From Pyrus communis (lineage: Eukaryota; Streptophyta; Magnoliopsida; Rosales; Rosaceae), in NCBI RefSeq assembly GCF_963583255.1, contig NC_084803.1, positions 20,912,428 through 20,976,427 on the forward strand: a stretch of 64,000 nt of DNA, in the 5' to 3' direction. Shown piece after piece: positions 24,001 to 35,958 of this stretch. The first letter of the stretch is position 1. Each line of letters opens with the position of its first letter. The notes under the pieces are model-generated. The model did not search any database and was not told the DNA's origin. It saw nothing but the letters and a program-made list of their open reading frames with translations. Position numbers and translations under genes: made by a program.

Positions 24001-25479
24001 CACTCTCTACGCTGACACCAACCTCATGCAAACGACTGTTGTCACCGTGTCGACGAATATTGCACATGGAGGGTCCTGGAGAAAGCTTTGCCTCTATCGT
24101 CTTAGATATCGCCCCAGCCGCTTGCTTTGCAGCATCTAGGGAATCTGAGTCAGTTACCCTGTACTGACCAACAAACTTTGGCTCCTTTCCTGAAAAGTAA
24201 CAACTAACATATACCTGCTTAGTTTCAACCTTATAGCACTTCAAATGGTTTAAACAAACCAACAACTTAAAGAACATAAAGGATTAACAATCTAACTAAA
24301 CTAAATCATCCATGCCAACAAAAAAAAAAATATATATATATATATATGCATTATGAAAATCAATAACACTAATAAAACACATTTGTGCTCAACTCCATGA
24401 TATCATGCTTAGGCTCCGTTTGAGATTGCTTCTCTAAAAAGCACTTGTACTCCTAAGTGCTTCTTCTAGACCTGCTTTAACCACGTTGACATGTTTACTA
24501 AAACTCCAAATCCTACCTGGAAAAACACTTAGAAGTACTTCTCGAAGAAGCATCTAGCAAGTGCTTCTCCAGAAAGTGCTTTTATGAGCCCGAAGCACTT
24601 TTAAGTTTTTCTGCCAAACGCAATCAGGACTTTTGGCTGTCAGAAAACGCTTTTAGCCATCCCATAAGCGAATTCCAAACAAGCCCCATCCATTTGAAAA
24701 TCACAATAACAAGAACATACAATAAAACACTCACCTCTTCGTGCCAAAAGTTCATCAATTTGCACATGGGGTCCTGGAACAAGAACAAACCTGATCCCCA
24801 GGTGATGAAGAAGTGCTATATCCTGCATAAAACCCAAATGTATAAATATATATACTAATAAATATAGTATAATACAAAGAGAAATAAATTAACAAGAACT
24901 TTGCTTAAACTAAAATGCTGCACAGCGCTCTAACAAACAGAGAAAATGAATAAAAATATGATCTTTCCTTCCGCTGATGACATTAATGAATAAAAATATG
25001 ATCTTTCCTTCCGCTGACGACATTGTTTGTTTCATTTTCTCAGCAGCCAAACAGACCAAATATAACAATTTCTCAGCAACCAAACAGTTCAGAAAATTAG
25101 AAGGCAGAGTACCTGCCTTGAGAATTGATTCCAAGTAAGTGCTATTGGACACAATTTCACCCGATATAATCACAACGAAGGTACTGCCGCGGTGGGCCCA
25201 TAAATACGGCCAAGCCTCTCGGAACCACAGCACGAACTGCTCGTCCTCCATGCAATTGTAGTTCTCACAATCGCTCTCGCTCTCGTCCATCACTGGGCCA
25301 TACGCATTACTGCACTTGAGGGAAATTCCCGCCCCGCCCTTCCGCCTCCCTCTATTCGCCAGAGGCAGCCGCAATGGTTTTTCAGTAACGGTGAGAGAAG
25401 AGCGGCGAAGCGAGGTTAGCTGGGAGGTTACGGCGGCGAGTCGTCTGTGGGTTCCTAAAGAGGTGTACGTCGCGGCCAT
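21025..25479 (-). CDS. NAGS: N-acetylglutamate synthase, chloroplastic
   Basis: First enzyme of arginine synthesis: acetyl-CoA plus glutamate gives N-acetylglutamate, in plastids. Ten exons close in frame: 25117-25479, 24735-24822, 23981-24189, 23714-23865, 23179-23593, 22945-23042, 22126-22237, 21848-22007, 21479-21551 and 21025-21175. They give 606 residues, the usual length. Residues 1 to about 50 are a Ser/Arg-rich transit peptide. An amino-acid-kinase-like domain follows ([56 protein letters not shown]). The C-terminal GNAT acetyltransferase domain has [35 protein letters not shown] and acetyl-CoA-loop-like [11 protein letters not shown]. Exon 1 must be joined at AAG before GCAGGT to restore the family sequence ILKDIA: a GC-AG intron. 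The in-phase GT four bases further on breaks the frame. The insert between the domains (residues about 310-360) is Asn/His/Gly-rich. Confidence 0.95.
24412..24686. mobile_element. MITE-like insert in NAGS intron 2
   Basis: About 275 bp, with imperfect terminal inverted repeats: ggctccgtttgagattgctt at the left and the reverse complement of aagcgaattccaaacaagcc at the right. The interior is full of aagtgcttct/aagcactt words in both orientations. No clear target duplication was found, so the superfamily (hAT or Harbinger type) is open. Confidence 0.55.
24945..25024. repeat. 40-bp tandem duplication in NAGS intron 1
   Basis: aatgaataaaaatatgatct followed by ttccttccgctgaYgacatt occurs twice head to tail, at 24945 and 24985, with one difference. 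It lies 90 bp inside the intron that starts with a GC donor. Confidence 0.9.
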
Positions 25480-25731
25480 TGAAGGGTTGGAGAGAAATGC
25501 ACACAGAGTGACCTAATCGAAAATTGAATGCTGGAGTGACCTCCGGTAGCCGCGGTCGAAACTGCCCACACCGAAGTTTTGGTTTACTACCATGCACCAC
25601 TTCACAATTTTCGCCCGTTGGTTGGTCGTATTTTATTTGGGCTTAAATTTCACACTAATAAAATTCGAGGTGTTACAAATATTCTTGGATTATAATTGTA
25701 TAAATTATATATATATTTGGTTTTTAGTTAG

Positions 25732-25850
25732 GGAACTGTTATTGACATTTCAAAATTTTCATTCTGCATTATTTATAAGTGTATTTTTCTTTCTAAATAT
25801 AGAAAGTTTCAAGTGCAAAATAAGAATTTTGGAGTGTCAATAATAATTCT
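25732..25850. mobile_element. MULE-type MITE, copy A
   Basis: About 120 bp with inverted ends (ggaactgttattgacattt, and the reverse complement of gtgtcaataataattct). Flanking 9-mers TTTAGTTAG and TTTAGTTAT agree at 8 of 9 positions. It is related to copies B and C. Confidence 0.7.
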
Positions 25851-25859
25851 TTTAGTTAT

Positions 25860-25982
25860 GGAAAGTGTTATTGGTACTACAAAAATCTCATTCTACACTC
25901 CTCACAAGTAATTTTTTTCTTCTTCCAAATATAGAAAGTTTGGAGTGTATAATAAGATTTTTGGGATGCCAATAACAATTCC
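25860..25982. mobile_element. MULE-type MITE, copy B
   Basis: 123 bp with inverted ends (ggaaagtgttattggtacta, and the reverse complement of gatgccaataacaattcc). It is flanked by perfect 9-bp repeats TTTAGTTAT at 25851-25859 and 25983-25991. Its left duplication is also the right flank of copy A. Confidence 0.85.
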
Positions 25983-25991
25983 TTTAGTTAT

Positions 25992-28290
25992 TCTTTCTCT
26001 ATATAATTGTTAATACTCTTCTCATTCTCTATTATAAATAAAGGCATTATGTAAATAAATAAATACACCCAAGCACCCCTACAATTTCTCCACACTCTCT
26101 CTTGCGGCCGCACCTTTCTTCTCCTTCAGATAAATATAGACCACAACACGTTATTAGCAGACTCCTCCGCTACACTACAGAATTTGACGGGAATACGAAT
26201 TTTAGATTATACATAATTTTATGAAAGTGTTATTGGTACTTCAAAAATCTCATTTTACGCTCCTCTTCATAAGTGTATTTTTCTTTCTTAATATAAAAAG
26301 TTTGGAGTGTAGAATTAGATTTTTGGAACACTAATAACAATTCTTTAATTTTATTTATGCATTACATCAATAATAACACGATTATGTGAATTGATATTTT
26401 GATATTGTGAATATGCATTGAATATTGAAAAATAAAATTAGGGTTTTCTCGAAAACCTAAAGAGCAGCGGTTCGAAGCCGCACCGCCGACCCCGTGAGCA
26501 GTGGAGCTGCTGGCTCCACCTGAGAACTCAGAAACCCAACGCCGTTTTGGCGTCAACCCCAAACATAGAAACCCTCGCCTACAGCCGAGCCACAACATCG
26601 TCGTCTTTTCTAGAAAATCAAGACCTGCAGTAGTGTTTTTGGGAATTGATTTCATCATCTCCAACAATGTTCTTGGAAATTCCAGAATAATTTCGTCGAT
26701 TCCTTGAGGGATTCAAATCGAATTCCCACGGTTTTCACACCCCGACGTTCAAAGAAATTTTTTTCGTCCAAATCAAGGGTTTCAGTTTGAACTCGTGCTT
26801 CGCCCCAACCGACACTGACCCAAAACACGGCCGCGTGAAGCGGCGGCGCCCGTTTTCTTCCCTAGTGACCACAACCAGCATTACTAGGGTATTTTTGGTT
26901 CAACCTGACAGTTTCCTCTCAGCCCGTAGCAACTGAAAAAACAATTGGGCTTTGCCCAACGGCCTGCCAACAACTGCCCATTCCTGCTGCCCCCCACCTG
27001 GGCCTGCTCCCTGCAGCCTAACACTACGAAAAGGGCATGCAGTCGTCAACTCGGCCCATGTCAAACCCAGCCCACATGGCTTTGGTTCTATTTTGGACCA
27101 CCGACTTTCATCGTCTAATTTTTTAAGCATTATTGGGTTTTAATATTTTTTTTGTCCATCACTCCTTATAGGCCCGAAGCTCAATAACAGAAATTTATCA
27201 ATTCATTAAATTATTGTTGTAGGCCATGAAGACCTACATGTTTTCTATATTGCATACTTTATGTATATATTGTGTTTTCTTACCGGAACTCATGAGCCTG
27301 AAGTTCATACAAATTCAAACCCAAAGTTTCTAACAATATGCCTTGAAAACCTGAAGTTTTTCAAGAAAATTTAAACTAATACATGTCTCATAGAACCCAA
27401 ATGTTTTACTCATGTGTGGAAGGATTGACAAAATTTATCTCATTACACTAAACACAATCTTGTCCAATTTTTTTGTGAGGGATATGCCAAATTTGAACAA
27501 ACTTGACTTTATCGCTTTAGAGGTCTCCAGAATAAACTACCAAAAGTGGTCAAAGATATGAATCTCCATCTCACCGCTAAAAGCCTTTGAGCCACAATTG
27601 AAGCTGAGACAAATATCCCGATTGGCGAAGCTGAGAAAGCCACCACCATGATCTTCATACAAAGATATATACACGACGCACTGCAAACTGAGTACCACGT
27701 TGAGGAAGTTTCACGAGCTTTATGGGTAGCTTTGGTGGATTGTTTCGATCACCAAAGAGACATATTCTTGCCTGAAACAAGATACGACTAGTAGCATTTG
27801 CGCTTCTAGGACTTTAAATCTGTGAATGAATACCATTATGAAGTTTGTCAAATCTGATCACCTCTCAAGTTCTTTAATGAAGACTTGACCAAAGAGGATC
27901 TCCTAGAGAAAACCTGTTCAACCTTCTCTACGATCAATATTGTTCTGCAGTAATAATATAGGCACAGAGTTTTCTAAGTTTTCGAATTTGACCTCTATTT
28001 TACTTTTTGTTGAAAAGCATAATTAGCTGCTGATGAAGAATCATTAAGCTCGACCTATTGGCTTGACCACTGTGCCTAAAGCACATATTAGCGAGAATTA
28101 ACGCTCGAATCGCCGTTCTAGGTGTGGTAGGCGTAGCCAAATGTTGTCCCACCAAGGTCAACAGAGTCAAGACCTATCCAAGGGAGGAAATAGAGTTCCG
28201 AAGCATTCTAACCTCGCTCCTAAGGTCTTGAACTTCAAGAACAAGGGCAAAGCACTGAGCACCATGAATGTGGAGATTCAATGGTATTTG
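25992..28290 (+). mobile_element. Copia 5' half, plus orientation
   Basis: A truncated LTR (25992-26148) ends CCACAACA and is followed by the primer-binding-type sequence CGTTATTAGCAG. The LTR shares TATAAATAAAGGCAT, CCCCTACAATT and GACCACAACA with the copia at 7674-14700. A leader with GC-rich parts runs to about 27480. A broken gag follows (about 27490-28270): KLDFIALEV, IFIQRYIHDALQ, RALWVALVDCFDHQ and FKSVNEYHYEVCQI, with several stops. It breaks off in the zinc-knuckle region near 28278. No integrase or RT follows. Confidence 0.8.
26223..26345. mobile_element. MULE-type MITE, copy C
   Basis: 123 bp with ends gaaagtgttattggtacttc and the reverse complement of acactaataacaattctt. It has perfect 9-bp duplications TAATTTTAT at 26214-26222 and 26346-26354. 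It sits in the leader of the copia fragment, just after its primer-binding site. Confidence 0.88.
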
Positions 28291-28359
28291 ATAAAAATGT
28301 CCAAATAAGGGAAATCGAACTTGTGATGATTCGACAATCCATTGAATTGGAAGGAACAA

Positions 28360-30198
28360 GATTGTGATTGGTGCTATGGGAATGAATCATCCATAAGCAT
28401 CAAAATTAGAACATTCGAGTTCTAAGACATGATTTTCATGAAAACGTCGGGTTTTCATATGTGTATTGTTTTAAGAAAACTCCGGGTTTCAAAGGCACTA
28501 AATTCGAAACAATGGGTTAAATTTAGTTTATGAACGTTTAGTTCATAAAAGAAAGGTTCCTGTAAGAAACATAGAATGCAATATACTGATTAGAGTGTAG
28601 TGGATTTGAGTTTCTTTGGGAACATAAGTGTGAGAGCTTCGGGACTACGAAAGGATGTCAACGGTTCAAAGTATACAAATAAATTATTGAATCGATAATG
28701 TCCAAAGTGATATTCAGATCAATAATTTTGGATTAATTATCAGATTAATGGACTGTAGGTCACCTTTAATTAATTCAATAGATTGGGACCAAAGGGGGAT
28801 GATCGTGGAAGCAAAAATAATAATAACATTTAGGTTTAAATTATTTAAAATGCAAAAAATTAGCATTGGATTTGAAAAACCATAGCCCAATAGCATTTGG
28901 GTTTGGGTACCGTGAGTAGGGCAAAGCCTTAGAGGCTTTTGGGCCTCAGGTTTGGCTGCTAAGCAGCCCACATGTGGTTGCAGGCCATGGGCTGAGGGAC
29001 TGGGTAGCCCAACAGCAAGATGTTGGCGTTTTTGGGCCAAAAGGTGCACGAGAGCAAGCCCAATCGAAGCTAGCTTGTGGGTTAGCACATGCAAAACCCA
29101 GCCGAAGTTGAGGCTGTGTCTTTAGGCAGTGGGACAAGCCCAGCTTGCAGGGCTAGCTGTGGTACATGCAAGCTGAGGCGGTAGCAAGCCCAACAAGCCA
29201 AAGGCTTGTGGGTTATGGGCTTGGGTTAGATCGAGGCTTTAGGCCTGTAAATTATGCAACCCAAGCCAAAGCTTGGTTGGTTTCCAATAGGGTAGCAAGC
29301 CCAAAGGGCTGTGTGCCCTGTCCATGTGTTAATACAACATTACTTCCCCATGCGGTTGGGCTTCAAGCCAGCGCAGTGGTCCGACATGGTGTCACGGTGG
29401 TGCAACAGTGTCGCAAAAAATATCCCAGTTTTGTTTTTTGTTTTTTCGAATTTTCTGGGGTTTGAAAAACTCAAATTGCTTCTAATTTATTTATATGCTT
29501 TGACTCACAAATTTCACATAGAAAAAATTGTGTAATGCATGAAGCGTGTGTGTGTATATATATATCGGAAGATAAATATAAATGTAAGGGGCTCATGCAT
29601 CATGGGGAATGTTTTCATGCTTCATGGTCGTTTCAAATATCTTCCTTTATTTTAAGTGTACCTGATTGGCAAAGGCCCTTGAATTTGTAGAAGATTATTC
29701 TCAGAAAGTCGGAATTGCATCTCGAATACGTTGTATCACATTTAACACATAAAAATTAAATTGAATAAATAGCATGTAGATCAATTCAATAAAATAATAA
29801 ATTAATCATAAAAAGAATGATTAAAACGTACTACTCCCTTGATTGAAGATCAAACTCTCTTTAGTGCAGCGTTAAGAGCGTGCTGATAACGTGTTGTAGG
29901 CATAATTTACTGAACAATTATGAAGGCCATAGAAAGAGGAGTGCGGCAATAGTAGAGAGAAAGAGAGAGATGTGTAATTGTAAGGTGTGTGTTATTTCAC
30001 CCCGCGAAAGGGAAGATATGCTTTGGCTTTCTTTGGTCTTGATTGTGCCTTTATTTATAGTAGTAGAGAATGTTAATTCCTTACCCTTTTAGAATTACAA
30101 CTCTAACGGGATATTAACTACTAAAGGGAATATTCAAGATATCCTTAGATACACTAGGATTTACACAATCACATTCTTAATCTAATAGGATTGCAACA
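28360..30198 (-). mobile_element. Copia 5' end (LTR plus leader), minus orientation
   Basis: The LTR at 29892-30198 begins TGTTGTAGG and ends TTGCAACA on the plus strand, with TGCTGATAAC (primer-binding site on the minus strand) just left of it. The leader 28360-29891 shares text with the leader of the 7674-14700 element, such as ttctaagacatgattt and gggttttcatatg, in the same orientation. It is GC-rich from 28890 to 29420, with cccaa/ggcttgggtt words. There is no gag to its left. Instead it abuts the oppositely oriented fragment. Confidence 0.75.
29892..30198 (-). repeat. 5' LTR of the minus-strand copia fragment
   Basis: 307 bp with TG...CA ends. On the minus strand it has TATAAATAAAGGCACAATCA, a TATA-type box also present in the other copia LTRs, and a CT-rich leader before CTACAACA. 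Confidence 0.8.
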
Positions 30199-30948
30199 GG
30201 GTATTGGTATTCACAGATTTTTTTTCTTTTTTCTTTCTAGTTTTCTTTTCTTTTCTTTTCTTATTTTCTGGTTGAAAACATCATAAACCATTAATGTAAT
30301 TCTCACTTTGAAGGTTTTGTTTTCATCCTATTTTTCTTTGTTTTTTACCCCTCCCTCCTACGACCCTTCTTCCATCTCTTCTTTCTCCAACACAAAAAAC
30401 TAAAAACTAAAAATGAAATAGTTATCTATACATCTCAAAGTTGAAAAGAGAGGGGAAGAGAAAGTGAAGGGGTATTTGATTGTTCGTTGACTCTATATGA
30501 TACTAATATTTCTATCAAGCATAAGTTCTATTACAAGTCATCGATGTATTTCCAGATTTTTTTGTGATTCGACCCTCGCACCCTATTTCATCACGTAGAA
30601 CTGAATGGGAACCTGACATCCAACATAAACAACAGCTTACAACGTTCACATGACCCCGTTCTTAAGGGAGAAACTGTTTCTTTTTACCGGCTATCTGAAT
30701 CTCCTTTTAGAACAAAATGAAATCAGAATTTCCATTCCGGTTACTCAAAAAACATCAACTGCGCACAACTATGAATTTTACAACATTGCAACCGTTCCTG
30801 CTACTCTCTAGAGTCCAGACCACAAATTTTACAGATCCGTTCAACACATCTTTATTTTCTTCCAACTCAACTTTGAAATACGGCAGCCTTTTCTTGCATG
30901 TGCCATGCCCATGTTGACTTCGCAAAGGAGGTGTTGTAAGCTGCTTGT
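30199..30948. other. Spacer and 3' region of the NEMP gene
   Basis: Pyrimidine-rich near 30220-30270 and 30350-30390. The right part should be the 3' UTR of the minus-strand gene ending at 30949. No other gene is recognised. Confidence 0.4.
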
Positions 30949-33900
30949 TTACCACAACCAAAGGAGCCACCAGTGGCGCGGTTGATCAGCAACTTTTCTA
31001 GTGCTCCGGGGAGTGACACTGATTCTTTCTACATTTGAGGAGCACCATCTGTGATACTCAGGAGAAGAAGCAAGTTCCCGCAAGGCTTTTGTTGTTGTCT
31101 CTCTGGTGAATGCGTCCCACTCTTCTTTCGAGTATTTTCTCCTTTCAGGTGTGGTGTGGAAGGTAGAAGGAAATAACCATGGATCTGAAGGTGGAGAAGG
31201 CGGAGAATCAGGAATTTCCAATCTGCGGCGGTTCTTTTTGGGTGTTTTCAGCGATTTCCTGCAGGAACATTCCATATATGTCATGAATGACAAAACCCAA
31301 AAAACATGGCAAAAATCAAAGAAAGTTAAGAAACATACATGCTATACTGCACATCATCTAATACATGTTACTAGGACTCCAAAAAACCATTACCAATGTA
31401 CCAGCATGCATAAGAATAACAAATCACATTGTCCTTTTGATTACCAGAATAGTGAGAAACTGAGTAACCATTTGACATTTGTGTTTTTCACACGCACACG
31501 CACACAACACAACTACTCGCAATTTAAGCAACTATTGACATTTGGAGATGACTCCTATGTAACACACTTCAATTATAAAAATACATTGCTGTATTAGAAA
31601 AAAAGTTGTTCAGTGTTTACTGTTTACTTGTATTGCCGACTGAGGAATATTATGGTGGTTACTTACCCGGTCGATATCGACGAAGGAAATGTTGGCAGAT
31701 ACTGGAAGGCCATGACTAAGCTCCAGAATTGGAAAGACATAATCTTGCACACGCGACGAAGGAATCTCCATCTAAAGATTTTCTTTAGTATAGCAGAGAA
31801 GACGAATCCAAATACTATAGCTCCTGTTGCCAGTCGGTGATCGACAGAACTCTGAATGCAAAGGATACATAAAATCCCTTTTCAGATAATGATATATATA
31901 TATATATATAAGCACTATTAGTGAAACTTTGATAGACAAAATTTGAAATGTATACTTATCTAACGTACCTGAAAAATCACAGTAGCACCCAGAATTTTGA
32001 TGGACCAATTAACAAACTGAGATGTCATTATATCGATTGATCCATCTTCTGTAAGGATGAGTTTGTGAACTGCCCAGAAGCCCAACCATGCTCCAGCCAG
32101 AAAAAGAAAAGCCAGAAGAAATATAGCCAACTGCAAATTATGAGAGAATTTCCCCAGTATTACCAACAGTTAACTCTGCAATCATTAAGTATACAGGTCG
32201 CAATAAAAGTAAAATAAGGTGCAGCAATGACTTAAATAATAACAAAAAGGTCAATTTCAGGGTATCTTAAAGAATGAAGAATGTGAAGTCTACTTGTAAA
32301 CTATTTCTGCCCAAAAGAAGGAGAAGCATTATTTCCAACTTACAAAACATAAAACCTCTATATAATACAAGCCACTAGAACAATAACTAGCCTAAAGAAT
32401 GAAGGTGTGACTTGATGCATATCTTGGGAATAGATCAATATCATTATGATCTATCAACTATTACATGCCTAAGGGACTGACAACTTGGATGCAAGATGAA
32501 AACCATAACGTAACAAAGACTAGAACAAGAATAACTATTATCAGAATATGGCATAAAAACCAAGTGTGTGCTTGTAAGCCTCTAAGGTATTATATGCCAT
32601 TAAAAACTTGAATTCTGATTCTGGCACCAATTAGTAGTTAGTACACACCTGAATAAAACTAAAATCCAAGATGGTAAGAGAAATGTAGTGCAGAATTATA
32701 AGCAGATCTTACCTGAAAGAGAATACAGAGTACATCAAAACCCAAAAGAAAATAATTAAATGCATATTAGAGAGAATATTTTATTTGAAAGAGAGGTTTG
32801 ATATAAAAGATGTTTACCGGTTCGTATTTCATCAAAGCATTCAACTATATGCCGACGTCAATGCGATACAAGGAAAATTTGTTCCCCCTAATAGATGGCT
32901 ATAAATTGATTATTCCATGCATATCACTTGAAATACCTATAACATAATTTTTAATGAAAACACAACTCTAAGGGAAGCTTTCACTGAGTAATCAAATGAT
33001 GTCGCTATATACCCCATAATTGTTATCGTTGTTTAAATAACTTAATAGTTATAACTATATCCGGCTGAGTAAACCTGCTAGATTTCAGCAACAATACCAA
33101 AAGATAAACACGGTAACATCTTGCAACTAGAAAACAAAAAACATGGATGATTTTATCTAAAATAAAGGTCACCGGCCAAACATGACGATACATGCAATAA
33201 AAAAATCTGGATGGAAAAAGAGGAAGGCATTTTTCTTTATGGTGAAGATAGTTGGGCAACTAAAAGAATAATTCAAGATAACTTACAGGATTATACATAT
33301 CTTCGCTGATTCCAATCTCTATGAGTACTGCACGCAATAACCCAGGTAGGTAGCTAAGGAGAAAAGATCCCAGACCAACCTGATAAAGTGTGAGAATTAC
33401 ATCAATCATTATCATGTAAACGAAAAGTGTAGAAAGGTAAATTAACTGAGCTTTGGTACATACCACAGATGAGTACACAAAAATTGCAAGAGAATTCTTC
33501 CGACCAGTTGGAAGAAGCTTCATCCCCTGTACACAACCACAAAAATTAAAACATCATACTCGGTCATATCTTGGATGGTGTAAGGACTTCATTGGACAAT
33601 GGACATTCAGCAATCTTATCAAGAAAAAGGATTACATCAGTATGGCAACTATTTTACCTGAAAAAGTACAATCAATATTACAAGGACCACCCCAATTGCC
33701 ATTCCACTGCCGTAATAAAATACTAATGAATTGCTCAGGAGGGACGCCAAGCTCATCATGATTATGCCCAATATCAAAAACGTCACGCGATATTTAACAA
33801 ATTCTGCAAAACAAAGAACACATTAATCAACTGGTCACTAAATGGATTAGAGTAAGAGGTAAAATCATGTGCACATTAGACTCAGGAATATTACCTTCTT

Positions 33901-35145
33901 CAATGGACACGTCCAAGCTCTCTAAGGGTGAACCATATGTTCGTATATCTAAGAGTTGGTGCTCAAAAGGTGACATGGACCTTGACCAGGAGCCCTTGGG
34001 AACCTTCTGCCAACGGCTTTGAGGGCACATCCCTAGCCCAAGAGTTGTATTTCTGCAAAGAAAGAAAAAATTCATCATTCCACACATAAATAACGTCACA
34101 GCAATAGAAAAGATATCTCAGAGACACTGGTAATATCATATCGCACAATAATTAATTTCTTTCCATTCAGTTAATTAAGTTCTGTATGCAGAGTGTCTGA
34201 CAGGGAAGTTGTATTAAAAACTCACATGGCCCATAATATTGATGACTCACCTGTGGAAACAAACCTCAAAGGTCGGTATACGAGTGCTTGAATTTGTTCC
34301 TGATACCTTCACCTTCACCGTGTTGGCAAACTTCCCAATATTTTTAAGCCTTGACAGTCCACGGATGTGAACTCTTTCACACAGCACTGAAATGCCAGGC
34401 TTGGAGCCAGGAGAATTTTTTACTGGCGCGCCATGAGATAATTGTACCCTATCCGACTCGGAAATAACTGCAATACCAAAAGAATAATCATGAGTAACAG
34501 AATTCTAGAACTCAAAATCATAAACATGAAATAAGCCATTTCTATCTGCCTACACTTCAAACTAATCTAAATGGCCTTTTTCAACCTTAACAAAACGTTC
34601 CGAAAAGCTGTGTTCTTGGAGGCACATTTTTGTTCCCAAAAGAAAAACCCATTCTAATACATCCAAAACCTATAATGTAGTAGTTGTATCAGAAAAAAAT
34701 AATTTGATATAATCAAAGAATATCCCACTCCAAATCAAAATTTGAAATTTCCCACAATCTTACTTCTTCAGAAAAATTAAGAAACCTAATGCAGAAATCT
34801 ACTCCCATTCACTTCATATATATATATATATAAATTGGGTTTTCGAATCCTTGATCAATTCGTAGCAAAAAGATTCAAATTTTCCCTCGGTATTCTCAGA
34901 AGCCCAACACACCAAACCAAAAAACAGTTTTGGGATTCAAATTACTGTTTATCTTACTTAAAACCCTAGATTTTATAACTTCGTTGAGCTGGATTTTGTA
35001 ATCACAGTAAAATTTGATGGGGACTTGAAAAGAAAGTACCTAAGGACTGCTCATTGGAGGGTTCGACGGCGGATGAAAGCGGGAGCGAGAGGAAAAAAAG
35101 CCAGAGAATGCAGGCGAAGATCCGACCCGAATTTGCAGAAGCCAT
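30949..35145 (-). CDS. NEMP/DUF2215 nuclear-envelope-type membrane protein
   Basis: Family of multi-pass proteins related to animal NEMP1 (TMEM194) of the inner nuclear membrane; the plant role is little known. Nine exons close in frame: 35040-35145, 34251-34467, 33895-34052, 33658-33803, 33464-33526, 33287-33379, 31969-32130, 31667-31851 and 30949-31258. They give 479 residues. Residues 1 to about 27 are a signal peptide (IFACILWLFFLSLPLSSAV). A luminal domain follows with LSRLKNIGKFANTVKVKVSG and LGLGMCPQSRWQKVPKGSWS. Several hydrophobic helices cover about residues 160-345 (VTFLILGIIMMSLASLLSNS, GMAIGVVLVILIVLF, LAIFLLAFLFLAGAWLGFWA). The C-terminal tail is charged and Pro/Ser/Arg-rich, containing SPPSDPWLFPSTFHTTPERR and ending LLWLW. 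All introns are GT-AG; the longest (32131-33286) is 1.16 kb. The likely Arabidopsis counterpart is AT5G67610 (from memory). Confidence 0.92.
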
Positions 35146-35958
35146 TGCTTCTGGTTCTTGGTTTCGACTCCGAAATTACAGAGAGGGGGTGGGAAGGCGC
35201 GCGTAGAAAATACGAGATGATATTAAGGGTATTTTGGCTATTTTACGAAACGGATTAGAAGCCCTTTTAGCCCAACCGACTTTGGTGGAACCACGGCTTG
35301 GACGCGTTTGATATTAGCAGGCTGGGTTTGTTATTAAAAATAGAGGCTTGGATTAAGATCCACTTTGAAAAAGAAAATTTTAAGGCTAGACGTCAGGATG
35401 ATAAAAAGCTTAACAACTCTCATTTTTATTACTTATATCGTACTATGTATCATTTGATTACCCAATAAATTACTTATTTCTTTTCTTGTGTGTTGGGGAG
35501 TGAAATAGAACATAAAACCGTAAGCTCTCAAACAATGGGAGAAGTCCAGGGCTCTAATCGTGTGCCAGTTGAAGAATGAGCCATTTCGGTCACCTGCGCA
35601 CCTGGGTTGTCCATGATTTGTGCATAACTTGCATTAACAATTGTCGCATCATATTAAGGATATCATGCATGCGCATGACTCGGCTAGATAGTATATTGAT
35701 AATGTATCCCAAGCATATTGACAATATATAAATAGTGTATCGTGAGTGGCAGAGCCAGAAATCGCTTGCATAAGCGGTCTTTAAGCCATATAAAAGTAAT
35801 TAGATCAAATAAAGTAATATAATGTGATGATGTATTGTTTTGTCAATATAATATGACGACGTATTGTTCTGTCAATTTAATGTGATACATCATCAATACA
35901 GATCATTATGTTTTTTTTTTAGGTTAAGTTTCAACCATGTTTCCTTGATGTGTATTCT
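35146..35958. promoter_or_regulatory. NEMP upstream region, then spacer
   Basis: The part near 35146-35330 should be the promoter and 5' UTR of the minus-strand NEMP gene. The rest is AT-rich spacer with two diverged copies of a phrase around gacgacgtattgttYtgtcaat (about 35825-35890). No gene is seen. Confidence 0.35.

Noticed and set aside
28714..29465. Frames in the GC-rich copia leader of the second cluster
   Set aside because: Repetitive cccaagc/gcttggg words create open frames on both strands. No domain.
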